This document shows, piece by piece, positions 7,543-16,595 of a stretch of DNA of 64,000 nt. Origin of the DNA: Flavobacteriaceae bacterium PS02334. GTDB taxonomy: Bacteria > Bacteroidota > Bacteroidia > Flavobacteriales > Flavobacteriaceae. The number at the start of each line of letters is the position of its first letter. The stretch's first letter is position 1. The notes under the pieces were generated by a model that was not told the DNA's origin, did no database searches, and was given only the letters and a program-made list of their open reading frames with translations. Position numbers and translations under genes: made by a program. Location of the stretch: NCBI GenBank assembly GCA_029959295.1, contig JASCOH010000012.1, positions 1-64,000 of the forward strand, given 5' to 3'.

Positions 7543-8982
7543 TTAAATTCTGTTTATAATAGTTAAAATATCTTGCAGGCTTGGCGTAATCAAATCTACA
7601 ATTGGTTTTGGATACAATCCGAAGAAAAGCAAGAAACCAATGATGATTGTTAAAGTAAAACCTTCGTTGAAAGTTATATCTGCAAATATTTTTTCATTCG
7701 TATTTCCAAGCATTACTTTTTGGAACATTTTCAACATATAAAAAGCTCCCAAAATAATGGTTGTTCCACCGATAATTGCTACTGTCAAGCTTACTTGTGC
7801 CAAACTGTATAAGACTTCGAATTCTCCAACAAAGTTGAAAGTTCCAGGCAAAGCAACAGATGCCAACACCAAAATCATGAACATCGATGTGAATTTCGGA
7901 GTTTGAGATCTGATTCCTCCCATTTCGCTGATTTTTCCGGTATTGTATCTTCTTGAGATGATTTCTGCGGCGAAGAATAATCCAACGACTACGAAACCGT
8001 GGGCGATCATTTGCAAAACTGCGCCACGCAATCCGTCTAAAGTCAAAGTATAACTTCCTGCAGCGATCAATCCAACGTGCGCCAATGAAGAATAAGCCAA
8101 TAGTTTTTTAAGATCTTTTTGTTTTAAAGCTAGGATTGAACCATAAATTACGCCAGCAATTCCTAAACCGATAAATACAAATTTATATTCTTTTGCTGCC
8201 AGCGGAGCAATTGATAATTGCCATCTGATTATACTGTAAAGTGCCATTTTTAGCATGATTCCAGATAAAAGCATTGTTCCAACAGCAGGTGCTTTTTGGT
8301 ACACTTTTGCCTGCCAAGTATGAAAAGGAACCAAAGGAATTTTAATAGCGTAAGCCATAAAAAATCCTAGAGAAATCCATAATTGCTCTTGAGAAGTTAA
8401 CGGCGTCGCTATTAAATCTCCAATCAAGAAACTTCCTGCTTTTTGGTAAAGGTAGATGAACGAAACCAGCATGAACAATGATCCGGCAAAGGTGTAAATG
8501 AAAAATTTTACAACTGCTTTCTTTCTGCTTTGCGGATCTCCATTTCCCCAAATTAAGGCGATGAAATAGATTGGAATCAAAGAAAGCTCCCAGAAAATAT
8601 AATATAAAAATCCGTCAGCGCTTAAGAAAGTTCCCACCATGGCAAAAACCATGAAGAGAATAAGTGCGTAGAAATTTTTAGATTTTGCATAAGAATTTCC
8701 AAAAGAAGAATAAATGATCAAAGGCGTCAAAGCTGTCGTCAAAAGAACTAAAGCCAGTGAAAGTCCATCAGCACCAAGGGCAAAATATATTTTTGGCAAT
8801 TTAACCCATTGCACAATTAAGGATATGTTTTTGCCAGAATTAAATTCGTTTAAAAGGAAAATTGAAGTTCCGAAAGCAGCCAAGCTGAAAAGCAAAGCTG
8901 TTTTTGAAGCCCATTTATCTCCTGATAAAAAAGTGGCAATTGCTCCAACTAATAAAATAATTAATAAAATAGATACGTCCAT
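7543..8982 (-). CDS. nuoM: NADH-quinone oxidoreductase subunit M
   Basis: An antiporter-like membrane subunit of 479 residues. Landmarks are FWELSLIPIYFIALIWG (the conserved Glu), AIKIPLVPFHTWQAKVYQKAP (the loop marking NuoM) and SLAHVGLIAAGSYTL. It lies between nuoL (10-base gap) and nuoN. Confidence 0.96.
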   Translation of the reverse strand: MDVSILLIILLVGAIATFLSGDKWASKTALLFSLAAFGTSIFLLNEFNSGKNISLIVQWVKLPKIYFALGADGLSLALVLLTTALTPLIIYSSFGNSYAKSKNFYALILFMVFAMVGTFLSADGFLYYIFWELSLIPIYFIALIWGNGDPQSRKKAVVKFFIYTFAGSLFMLVSFIYLYQKAGSFLIGDLIATPLTSQEQLWISLGFFMAYAIKIPLVPFHTWQAKVYQKAPAVGTMLLSGIMLKMALYSIIRWQLSIAPLAAKEYKFVFIGLGIAGVIYGSILALKQKDLKKLLAYSSLAHVGLIAAGSYTLTLDGLRGAVLQMIAHGFVVVGLFFAAEIISRRYNTGKISEMGGIRSQTPKFTSMFMILVLASVALPGTFNFVGEFEVLYSLAQVSLTVAIIGGTTIILGAFYMLKMFQKVMLGNTNEKIFADITFNEGFTLTIIIGFLLFFGLYPKPIVDLITPSLQDILTIINRI

Positions 8983-8992
8983 TAGTGATGAA

Positions 8993-10876
8993 TTATTGTG
9001 CTAAAAATAAATAGGCGATGATTGAAGCGGTTCCAAGTACGAAGGCAAAAAGGTATAAACCCACGCTTCCGTTTTGAAGTGCTTTTCCTTGTGTTCCAAC
9101 CATATTTGTAACTTTTCCTAATCCGAAAATAAATCCTGATAAGGCAGTTTCAATAAAGTTTTTCGAGAAGCTTCCGATAGCATAAATTGGCTTCACGATT
9201 ACCGCCATATAAATTTCATCTACATAAAATTTATTATATAAAACTTTTGAAAATCCAGTGATTTCGCTTTCTTCGCTTGGCACTTGAGATTTTTTGATAT
9301 AATTTGAATAGGCAATTCCAATTCCGATTAAGGCACCGATAACTGCAATTCCCATTAGCATATAAGTTGTTCCGTCTACATGGTGTTCTTCTCTAGCGCC
9401 GATGAAAATTGGTTTTAGATATTCATTCAGCCAACTGTGACCCGGGAAGCTGATAAAACCTCCGACTGTTGAAAGAATTGCCAAAACAACCAATGGAAAA
9501 GTGATTAATTTTGGAGATTCATGCAAATGGTGTTTTTGCTCTTCGGTTCCTCTGAATTCTTTGAAAAAGGTAAGATATAATAATCTGAACATATAAAAAG
9601 CAGTCATGATTGAAGCCAAAGAAGCGATTATCCAAAGTGCTTTATTTTCGTGGAAAGCTACCATTAAGATTTCATCCTTAGAGAAGAAACCTGCAAATAT
9701 TGGAATTCCAGAAATTGCTAAAGTTGCGATCAAGAAAGTAATATAAGTAACTTTCATGTATTTTCTCAAACCTCCCATTTTTCGCATGTCTTGTTCGCCA
9801 CCCAAAGCGTGGATTACAGAACCCGAACCTAAGAACAGACAAGCCTTGAAGAAAGCGTGCGTGATTACATGGAAAACAGCAATTTCATAAGCTCCCAACC
9901 CTAAGGCCAAAAACATCAATCCTAATTGTGAAACTGTAGAATAAGCTAATACTTTTTTAATATCGTTTTGCACCAAAGCAATAAATGCGGCAACTAAAGA
10001 AGTCAGTGCGCCAATTATTGCAATCGCGTTTTGAACTTCAGGAGTTATATCGAATAAGAAATTCATTCTGGTAATCATGAAAATTCCGGCAGTTACCATC
10101 GTCGCAGCGTGAATCAATGCAGAAACAGGCGTTGGTCCGGCCATCGCGTCTGGCAACCAAGTGTAAAGCGGAATTTGTGCTGATTTTCCGCAAGCTCCAA
10201 TGAACAAGCAAAGTGCCGCGATTGAATACCAGCCTGAAGTTGTAACAGCAGTGTTAAGTTGTAAAGCTTTTGAAACTTCGCTGAATTCTAAAGAGCTCGA
10301 CATGGCGCCAAGAATAAAAATTCCGATCAAGAAACCTAAATCCCCGATTCTGTTCATGATGAATGCTTTTTTAGCGGCATCATTATAGTCTTGGTTTTTA
10401 TACCAGAAACCGATTAAAAGGTAAGAACAAAGTCCAACGCCTTCCCAACCGATAAACATTATCAATAAGTTTGAGCCTACAACCAGTGTGATCATGAAGA
10501 AAATGAATAAGTTCAAATAAGCGAAAAACTTATTCAAATTCTCATCGTCGTGCATGTAACTGATGGAATAAATGTGGATCAAAGTTCCGATTCCAGTCAC
10601 GAACAAAAGCCAAAGAATTGACAATTGGTCTAATAGAAAACTGAAATTTACGTTGAAATTCCCAAGCGTCAACCAATGAAATAAATCAATATGGATGGGC
10701 TGTTTTGTAGTATTTATTTGGAAGAAAAAGTTCAAAGAAACTACGAAAGAAATAGCAACGGCAATGGTTCCGATGGTTCCAGAAACATTTCGGCTGACTT
10801 TTTTCCCAAAGAATACATTGAATAAAAACCCTGCGAATGGGGCCAATAGTAAAGTTAATAGTAAGCTTGTCTCCAT
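8993..10876 (-). CDS. nuoL: NADH-quinone oxidoreductase subunit L
   Basis: The most distal antiporter-like subunit, 627 residues. GWEGVGLCSYLLIGFWY carries the TM5 Glu, followed by KSAQIPLYTWLPDAMAGPTPVSALIHAATMV, which is diagnostic of NuoL. The C-terminal extension includes the long lateral helix that clamps the membrane arm (about residues 500-627). It lies six bases downstream of nuoK. Confidence 0.97.
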   Translation of the reverse strand: METSLLLTLLLAPFAGFLFNVFFGKKVSRNVSGTIGTIAVAISFVVSLNFFFQINTTKQPIHIDLFHWLTLGNFNVNFSFLLDQLSILWLLFVTGIGTLIHIYSISYMHDDENLNKFFAYLNLFIFFMITLVVGSNLLIMFIGWEGVGLCSYLLIGFWYKNQDYNDAAKKAFIMNRIGDLGFLIGIFILGAMSSSLEFSEVSKALQLNTAVTTSGWYSIAALCLFIGACGKSAQIPLYTWLPDAMAGPTPVSALIHAATMVTAGIFMITRMNFLFDITPEVQNAIAIIGALTSLVAAFIALVQNDIKKVLAYSTVSQLGLMFLALGLGAYEIAVFHVITHAFFKACLFLGSGSVIHALGGEQDMRKMGGLRKYMKVTYITFLIATLAISGIPIFAGFFSKDEILMVAFHENKALWIIASLASIMTAFYMFRLLYLTFFKEFRGTEEQKHHLHESPKLITFPLVVLAILSTVGGFISFPGHSWLNEYLKPIFIGAREEHHVDGTTYMLMGIAVIGALIGIGIAYSNYIKKSQVPSEESEITGFSKVLYNKFYVDEIYMAVIVKPIYAIGSFSKNFIETALSGFIFGLGKVTNMVGTQGKALQNGSVGLYLFAFVLGTASIIAYLFLAQ

Positions 10877-10882
10877 CAGGGA

Positions 10883-11203
10883 TTATCCTTTTAAATTTTT
10901 TAATTTGTCAATATCAATCGAATGGATGTTTCTGTAAATTCCAACTAGAATCGCTAATCCGACGGCAACTTCCGCGGCAGCGACAGCCATTGAAAAGAAT
11001 ACAAAAACTTGTCCTGCGGCATCTTGGTGATACGTAGAAAAAACTACCAAAAGCAGATTTACTGCATTCAGCATAATTTCGATTGACATAAACATTATGA
11101 TAGCATTTTTTCTGAATAATACTCCGAATATCCCAATACAAAATAAAATTGTAGAAAGATAAATGTAGTTTTCAACGCCTATTTCTTGTAAAACATTTTG
11201 CAT
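10883..11203 (-). CDS. nuoK: NADH-quinone oxidoreductase subunit K
   Basis: A 106-residue, three-helix membrane subunit. FMSIEIMLNAVNLLLV carries the conserved TM2 Glu of the proton pathway; the second conserved Glu lies in AAAEVAVGLAI. The start at 11203 is two bases from the end of nuoJ, consistent with tight coupling. Confidence 0.95.
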   Translation of the reverse strand: MQNVLQEIGVENYIYLSTILFCIGIFGVLFRKNAIIMFMSIEIMLNAVNLLLVVFSTYHQDAAGQVFVFFSMAVAAAEVAVGLAILVGIYRNIHSIDIDKLKNLKG

Positions 11204-11205
11204 AA

Positions 11206-11724
11206 CTATACGCTTAATTTTTCTTCTTTTTTAGACAATAAAACCGCTCCAATCATAGATACTAAAAGCAATACGGAAGCAAATTCAAACGGAACCATAA
11301 ATCCTTCTTTCTCGTCAAGCAAAACTTTTCCAAGAACTTTAATGGATTGATAATCTTCTCCTGAAATATAATATTCTTCGATAATTGGCATTGATTTCAA
11401 GAAAGCAGCCAAAAGTACGAAGCAAACCAAACAGAAAGAAGCTACTGCAGCGACAATCGTGAGGCCACTTTTGTGTTTTTCATCTTCCTTGTTGAGATTC
11501 ATGAGCATTATCGTAAATAAGAGCAGAATCATAATCGCTCCAGAATACACGATGATGTGAACAACCGCCAAAAATTGCGCATTGAACATCAAGTAATGAC
11601 CGGCAATTGAAAAGAAACAGATTACCAAATAAATCGCACTGTGGATTGGGTTTTTTGACAAGATGGTCAAAAACGCCGTCGCCAGAGTCAATGCAGATAA
11701 AATATAAAATACAGTTGTCAACAT
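11206..11724 (-). CDS. nuoJ: NADH-quinone oxidoreductase subunit J
   Basis: A five-helix membrane subunit of 172 residues. The block LTILSKNPIHSAIYLVICFFSIAGHYLMFNAQFLAVVHIIVYSGAIMILLLFTIML is the NuoJ core, with the helix 3 pi-bulge region around VYSGAIM. It is packed between nuoI and nuoK with gaps of one or two bases. Confidence 0.95.
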   Translation of the reverse strand: MLTTVFYILSALTLATAFLTILSKNPIHSAIYLVICFFSIAGHYLMFNAQFLAVVHIIVYSGAIMILLLFTIMLMNLNKEDEKHKSGLTIVAAVASFCLVCFVLLAAFLKSMPIIEEYYISGEDYQSIKVLGKVLLDEKEGFMVPFEFASVLLLVSMIGAVLLSKKEEKLSV

Positions 11725-11725
11725 A

Positions 11726-12271
11726 TTAATTAGCCGTTTTCAATTTAGTATTATTCAAAGCTTGCTCCAAAGGCATCACCAATTTGTCTTTTCCGTAGAT
11801 GAATTCGCCACGATCGTAGTCTGCCTGAACGATTTTTTTAGAAGTCGTCAAGTAAATCGCCTGTTTTGGGCAAGCTTCTTCACATAATCCGCAGAAAATA
11901 CAACGCAACATATTGATTTCATAGATGGAAGCATATTTTTCTTCTCTATATAAATGTTTTTCTTCCGGCTTTCTTTCTTCGGCTTTCATTGTGATGGCTT
12001 CCGCTGGGCAAGACAACGCACAAAGTCCGCAAGCCGTGCAACGTTCGCGACCTTCATCATCACGCATCAACATGTGCTGACCGCGATAAACAGGACTCAT
12101 TTCTCTCTTTTGTTCCGGATATTTAATCGTCACTTTTCTGGTGAACAAGTGTTTGATCGTAATGAACAATCCTTTCACAATCGCAACAAGATAAAGGCTT
12201 TCCAAAAAAGTCATCTTTTTGTTGGAAACCTGTGTTTTTCTTCCCGATAATGATACAGTTTCTATACTCAT
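11726..12271 (-). CDS. nuoI: NADH-quinone oxidoreductase subunit I
   Basis: A peripheral-arm subunit carrying iron-sulfur clusters N6a and N6b. Two ferredoxin motifs are seen: CTACGLCALSCP and CIFCGLCEEACP. I place the start at the Met at 12271 (MSIETVSLSGRK, 181 residues). The frame is open to 12325, but those extra codons translate the AT-rich 16-mer repeat found in other spacers and are unlikely to be protein. An N-terminal amphipathic segment (LYLVAIVKGLFITIKHLF) docks on the membrane arm. Confidence 0.95.
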   Translation of the reverse strand: MSIETVSLSGRKTQVSNKKMTFLESLYLVAIVKGLFITIKHLFTRKVTIKYPEQKREMSPVYRGQHMLMRDDEGRERCTACGLCALSCPAEAITMKAEERKPEEKHLYREEKYASIYEINMLRCIFCGLCEEACPKQAIYLTTSKKIVQADYDRGEFIYGKDKLVMPLEQALNNTKLKTAN

Positions 12272-12286
12272 TTTTGATTTAAGATT
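12271..12286. repeat. Dispersed 16-mer, copy 1
   Basis: TTTTTGATTTAAGATT. Exact copies are also at 16539-16554 (same strand) and, inverted, at 19024-19039 and 43204-43219. It lies in the nuoH-nuoI spacer. Confidence 0.75.
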
Positions 12287-12353
12287 TTTGATTTTTGAAT
12301 TGGAAAGCGAATTTCTAATTCTCAATCTTTTATTTTAATCTCTATTTATTTAG

Positions 12354-12407
12354 GTGGTCGCAATTTGCGACCACATATTTTTTTCAACTTGATATCACAA
12401 TTTGTGA
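12354..12407. repeat. Two palindromes in the nuoH-nuoI spacer
   Basis: 12354-12374 is a perfect palindrome, GTGGTCGCAA-T-TTGCGACCAC. 12395-12407 is a second, TCACAA-T-TTGTGA. Both share the CRCAATTTGYG core. There is no T run after either on the minus strand that would make a strong terminator, so they could be RNA-processing hairpins or REP-like elements. Confidence 0.7.
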
Positions 12408-12419
12408 CTTCAAAATTTA

Positions 12420-13457
12420 TTATGCATTTTCAAACAACAAAATCACTACTCCAGTAATCACAATATTTGCAATTGCCAATGGAATCAACATCTGCCATCC
12501 CAATCGCATTAATTGGTCATATCTAAATCTTGGGATCGTCCATCTCACCCACATAAAGAAAAAGATGAAAAAGCAAATTTTTGCAAATAAAACAATGATT
12601 CCAATTACGTTTGCGATATTCACACCCCAGTTTTCAACTGCCCAAGCCATTCCCGGATAGTTGTAAGCACCAAGATATAAAACCGCCAAAATCGTTGAAG
12701 AGATGAACATACTCGCGTATTCAGCAAACAAATAAAATCCCATTCTCATAGATGAATATTCAGTATGGTAACCGCCAATTAATTCGGCCTCACATTCTGC
12801 CAAGTCAAAAGGTGTTCTGTTTGTCTCCGCGAAAGAACATACCAAAAAGATTACGAATCCTAATGGCTGGTAAAAAATATTCCAGTTCATTCCTGATTGT
12901 TGTAATGCAATTTCTTTCAAGCTTAAAGTTCCTGTCATCATTAACAACGCAATGATTGATAATCCCATCGCCACTTCATACGAAATCATCTGTGAAGCCG
13001 CACGCATGGCTGACATTAGCGAGAATTTGTTGTTAGAAGCCCAGCCTCCAATCATAATTCCGTAAACACCAACAGACAAAACTCCGAAGACGTATAAAAT
13101 CGCCACGTCAATATCCGTAGCTTGTAAAATAATATCTCTTCCAAACAAATGCAACTTGTCACCCCAAGGAATAACGGCACTTGTCATCAAGGCAACACTC
13201 ATTGAAATCGCCGGACCAACTACGAATAAAAATTTATTCGGAGTATCTGGCAAGAATTCTTCTTTTGAGAATAATTTCAAACCATCGGCAAGCGGTTGCA
13301 AGATTCCACCTTTTCCAGCTCTATTCGGACCCACACGGTCTTGAAGCCAAGCGGCAACTTTTCGTTCTGCAAGCGTAGAATACATCGCCATCAACATTGT
13401 AATTGCAAAGATGATGACAATGAAAATTCCTTTTTCTATAATTATAGTGCTATCCAT
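12420..13457 (-). CDS. nuoH: NADH-quinone oxidoreductase subunit H
   Basis: A 345-residue membrane subunit that forms most of the quinone-binding chamber. The signature ERKVAAWLQDRVGPNRAGKGGILQPLADGLKL is near the N-terminus (about residues 31-62). Later come FAETNRTPFDLAECEAELIGGYHTEYS (the acidic E-channel loop) and WVRWTIPRFRYDQLM near the end. It lies six bases after nuoG. Confidence 0.97.
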   Translation of the reverse strand: MDSTIIIEKGIFIVIIFAITMLMAMYSTLAERKVAAWLQDRVGPNRAGKGGILQPLADGLKLFSKEEFLPDTPNKFLFVVGPAISMSVALMTSAVIPWGDKLHLFGRDIILQATDIDVAILYVFGVLSVGVYGIMIGGWASNNKFSLMSAMRAASQMISYEVAMGLSIIALLMMTGTLSLKEIALQQSGMNWNIFYQPLGFVIFLVCSFAETNRTPFDLAECEAELIGGYHTEYSSMRMGFYLFAEYASMFISSTILAVLYLGAYNYPGMAWAVENWGVNIANVIGIIVLFAKICFFIFFFMWVRWTIPRFRYDQLMRLGWQMLIPLAIANIVITGVVILLFENA

Positions 13458-13463
13458 TTTGAT

Positions 13464-14513
13464 TTAAATATTACCTTCCTTAAATGCTTCTTGCTCTTCT
13501 CTTTTCAAAGGAATTGCCGGCATACTGATTTTCTTTCTGTCTTGGTCACGACCTTTCAAGATTCCTTTTTCGGTTTCGATAACTACCGTGTCTAACTTTC
13601 TTGTGTAATTATTTTGGTTGATTACAGAATCTTTCTCAAATTTTCTTGGTCCTTCGATAACCCAGTCTTTCGTGTCTTTATGGTCAAAACGGCATTCGTT
13701 GCAGATGAATTCTTCCACTTCGTGAAATTCGTCTTTTCTTCCTGTAACTCTTTGGATTTCGTTACCAAACATCCAAACAGTAGTTTTTCCGCAACATCCG
13801 GGCGTTGTACATTCTCTGTGTGCGTTGTAAGGTTTGTTGAACCAAACTCTCTGTTTAAAACGGAAAGTCTTGTCAGTCAAAGCGCCAACTGGGCAAACGT
13901 CGATCATATTTCCAGAAAATTCGTTGTCAATCGCTTTTGAAATACACGTAGAAATGTTCGAGTGATCGCCTCTGTCCATAACTCCGTGAACGCGATCGTC
14001 GGTCAATTGGTCGGCAACCATCACACATCGGTAGCACAAAATGCAACGATTCATGTGCAATTGAATATTCGGACCTATATTTTCTGGCTCAAAAGTTCTT
14101 TTTTCTTCGATGTAACGCGTTTGCGATTTCCCGTGCTTAAAGCTCAAGTTTTGCAAATCGCATTCTCCGGCCTGGTCACAAACTGGGCAATCTAGCGGAT
14201 GGTTGATCAGCAAAAATTCCGTAACCGATTTTCTTGCTTCCGTAACACGCTCTGATTTGATGCTGTTCACTTCCATACCATCCATAACTCCTGTCACGCA
14301 GGAAGCCATCAACTTTGGCATCGGAGTAGGGTTGGCGTCGCTTCCTTTAGAAACTTCCACCAAACAGGCACGGCATTTTCCGCCAGAACCTTTCAATTTT
14401 GAGTAATAGCACATCGTTGGCGGTACAGATTCTCCACCAATCATTCGAGCAGCCTGCAGGATTGTGGTCCCTGGTTCTACTTCTATACTTTGACCGTCTA
14501 TTGTTACTTTCAT
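13464..14513 (-). CDS. nuoG: Short NADH-quinone oxidoreductase subunit G
   Basis: A peripheral electron-transfer subunit. Cys35, 47, 50 and 72 fit the [2Fe-2S] cluster N1b; His105-Cys109-Cys112-Cys118 fit N5; Cys157-160-163-207 fit N4. A further cysteine group (235, 240, 241, 271, 274) resembles the start of the molybdopterin-type domain. The protein ends at 349 residues, whereas NuoG in enterobacteria is about 900. The large C-terminal domain is missing, but the gene is not broken: the stop is followed directly by nuoH in the operon. A short form is what I would expect in Flavobacterium. Confidence 0.93.
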   Translation of the reverse strand: MKVTIDGQSIEVEPGTTILQAARMIGGESVPPTMCYYSKLKGSGGKCRACLVEVSKGSDANPTPMPKLMASCVTGVMDGMEVNSIKSERVTEARKSVTEFLLINHPLDCPVCDQAGECDLQNLSFKHGKSQTRYIEEKRTFEPENIGPNIQLHMNRCILCYRCVMVADQLTDDRVHGVMDRGDHSNISTCISKAIDNEFSGNMIDVCPVGALTDKTFRFKQRVWFNKPYNAHRECTTPGCCGKTTVWMFGNEIQRVTGRKDEFHEVEEFICNECRFDHKDTKDWVIEGPRKFEKDSVINQNNYTRKLDTVVIETEKGILKGRDQDRKKISMPAIPLKREEQEAFKEGNI

Positions 14514-14606
14514 TCTTTTTTAGTCTTAAAGTCTAATGTCTAAAGTCTTAAAGTCATTATTAGCGGATGCTTCTTTTGGCTTTTGGCTTTTGACTTTTGA
14601 CTGTCT
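14514..14606. repeat. Mini-repeat spacer between nuoG and nuoF
   Basis: The left half repeats AGTCTTAAAGTC and AGTCTAATGTCTAAAGTC. The right half repeats TTTTGGC and TTTTGAC in inverted sense (GACTTTTGACTGTC). The halves can pair imperfectly. No coding potential was seen. Confidence 0.55.
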
Positions 14607-15974
14607 TTATACTGTTTGCTTCGCTACCAAATGTTTTACCTTTTCAAAAGGCTCAGCCACAAAATGGTCTCTGTTTTTAATCTTTTCAGGAAAACGAACG
14701 TGGTATTCAAATTCGTCTCTGAAATGGCGAATTGCTGCTGCAACTGGCCAAGCTGCCGCATCACCTAACGGACAAATTGTATTTCCTTCGATTTTTCTCT
14801 GGATGTCCCAAAGCAAGTCGATATCTTCTTCACGGCCGTGACCGGTTTCAATTCTATGTAAAACTTTTTCAAGCCATCCTGTTCCTTCACGGCAAGGCGA
14901 ACATTGTCCGCAACTTTCGTGATGGTAGAATCTTGAGAAATTCCAAGTATTTCTAACGATGCAAGAAGTATCATTATAAACGATAAATCCTCCAGAACCC
15001 AGCATGGAACCTGTTGCAAAACCTCCGTCGCTTAATGATTCATAAGACATCAATCGGTCATCGCCATTGGCTGTCTTGTAAATCAAATGTGCTGGCAAAA
15101 TTGGCACAGAAGAACCTCCTGGAACCAATGCTTTCAAAGGTCTGTCGTCTAACATTCCTCCCAAATATTCGTCAGAATTCATAAATTCATATACGCTCAA
15201 GCCTAATTCAATTTCATAAACACCAGGATTTTTAATATGTCCCGAAGCAGAAATTAATTTGGTACCAGTAGATTTTTCAGTTCCGAATTTTGCATATTCA
15301 AGACCAGAATTATTTACGATGTAAGGAACTGTCGCAATCGATTCTACGTTATTTACAACGGTTGGATTTGCCCATAAACCGCTGATTGCAGGAAATGGCG
15401 GTTTGATACGAGGATTTCCTCTTTTTCCTTCCAAAGATTCAATTAAAGCAGTTTCTTCTCCGCAGATATAAGCTCCAGCTCCAACGTGAACGTGCAAATC
15501 CAAATCGTAACCCGTCCCTAAAATATTTTTTCCTAACCACCCCGCAGCGTAAGCTTCCTTGATAGCATTTTCTAGAATTTTGAAAACCCACATATATTCT
15601 CCACGAATATAAATGTAAGAAAGGTGTGCTTCCAAGGCGAAACTTGCGGTAATCATTCCCTCGATCAAAAGATGCGGAATGTATTCCATCAAATAACGGT
15701 CTTTGAAAGTTCCCGGTTCCGACTCATCGGCGTTGCAAACCAAGTGTCTCGGATTTCCAGATTTTTTGTCGATAAAGCTCCATTTCATTCCCATTGGGAA
15801 ACCAGCGCCACCACGACCTTTCAATCCAGAATTCTTAACTTCAGTCACAACTTCGTCAGGAGTCATTGTTTTCAGGGCTTTTTCTACAGAAGCATAACCG
15901 CCTTCACGACGATAGACTTCATAGGTTTTAATTCCTGGAACATTTATTTTGTCTAATAATATTTTCTTTGACAT
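14607..15974 (-). CDS. nuoF: NADH-quinone oxidoreductase subunit F
   Basis: The NADH-binding, FMN-containing entry subunit, 455 residues. GRGGAGFPMGMKWSF (residues 53-67) binds FMN and NADH, and GAGAYICGEETALIESLEG (165-183) is the second nucleotide-binding stretch. Cys355, 358 and 361 (ESCGQCSPCREGTGW) with Cys401 (CPLGDAAAWP) hold cluster N3. It precedes nuoG and follows nuoE by 11 bases. Confidence 0.97.
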   Translation of the reverse strand: MSKKILLDKINVPGIKTYEVYRREGGYASVEKALKTMTPDEVVTEVKNSGLKGRGGAGFPMGMKWSFIDKKSGNPRHLVCNADESEPGTFKDRYLMEYIPHLLIEGMITASFALEAHLSYIYIRGEYMWVFKILENAIKEAYAAGWLGKNILGTGYDLDLHVHVGAGAYICGEETALIESLEGKRGNPRIKPPFPAISGLWANPTVVNNVESIATVPYIVNNSGLEYAKFGTEKSTGTKLISASGHIKNPGVYEIELGLSVYEFMNSDEYLGGMLDDRPLKALVPGGSSVPILPAHLIYKTANGDDRLMSYESLSDGGFATGSMLGSGGFIVYNDTSCIVRNTWNFSRFYHHESCGQCSPCREGTGWLEKVLHRIETGHGREEDIDLLWDIQRKIEGNTICPLGDAAAWPVAAAIRHFRDEFEYHVRFPEKIKNRDHFVAEPFEKVKHLVAKQTV

Positions 15975-15985
15975 AATTTCTATTA

Positions 15986-16510
15986 TTAGTGTAAGCTTAC
16001 TTTACCGTTTTTGCAATCCTCAATCAGTTCGTCAATTTTTTCTTTCGTAAGATTTTCTTTGTAGAAATCTCCCAATTGAAGCATTGGCGCATATCCACAA
16101 GCACCAAGACATTCCACGCCTCTGACTTCGAATAGTCCGTCAGCTGTGGTTTCGCCTAAATTAACGCCTAACTTTTCGCAAGTGTAATCCATTAAATTTT
16201 CAGCGCCACGAAGACAGCACGAAGACGTTTGGCAGAATTCAAACATAAATTTACCGATTGGTCTTCTGTTAAACATCGTGTAAAACGACACCACTTCATA
16301 CACTTCGATAGGTTTGATTTCAAGGATTTCTGCCACTTTATCCATTAATTCGATGCTCAACCAATTGTCGTGAGCATCTTGAACATCGTGTAAAACTGGC
16401 AATAAAGCTGATTTTTTCTTGTCCGCTGGATAATGGCTCAAAAGCTCGTTGATGCGTTCCATCAAGGCTTCTGTTATATTTATTTCTTGTTTGATATGCG
16501 AAACTTCCAT
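15986..16510 (-). CDS. nuoE: NADH-quinone oxidoreductase subunit E
   Basis: A thioredoxin-fold subunit with [2Fe-2S] cluster N1a, 174 residues. The ligands fit Cys93, Cys98 or 99 (FCQTSSCCLRG), Cys134 and Cys138 (VECLGACGYAP). The N-terminal helical bundle has YPADKKKSALLPVLHDVQ. It forms the NADH-dehydrogenase module with nuoF and nuoG. Confidence 0.95.
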   Translation of the reverse strand: MEVSHIKQEINITEALMERINELLSHYPADKKKSALLPVLHDVQDAHDNWLSIELMDKVAEILEIKPIEVYEVVSFYTMFNRRPIGKFMFEFCQTSSCCLRGAENLMDYTCEKLGVNLGETTADGLFEVRGVECLGACGYAPMLQLGDFYKENLTKEKIDELIEDCKNGKVSLH

Positions 16511-16595
16511 ATTCTGTTACTTCTAAATATATTTAAGATTTTTGATTTAAGATTTCTGAGAGCAAAAATCTGAAATCATAAATCGGCAATCTTTT
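16511..16595. repeat. Repeat-bearing spacer between nuoD and nuoE
   Basis: Contains the dispersed 16-mer TTTTTGATTTAAGATT at 16539-16554 and an imperfect inverted arm (CTGAAATCATAAATC) at about 16570-16584, so the transcript could fold into a weak hairpin. Noncoding. Confidence 0.65.

Noticed and set aside
12272-12325. An 18-residue N-terminal extension of NuoI from the upstream Met at 12325
   Set aside because: It translates the AT-rich 16-mer repeat seen in unrelated spacers, and the Met at 12271 matches the normal NuoI start.
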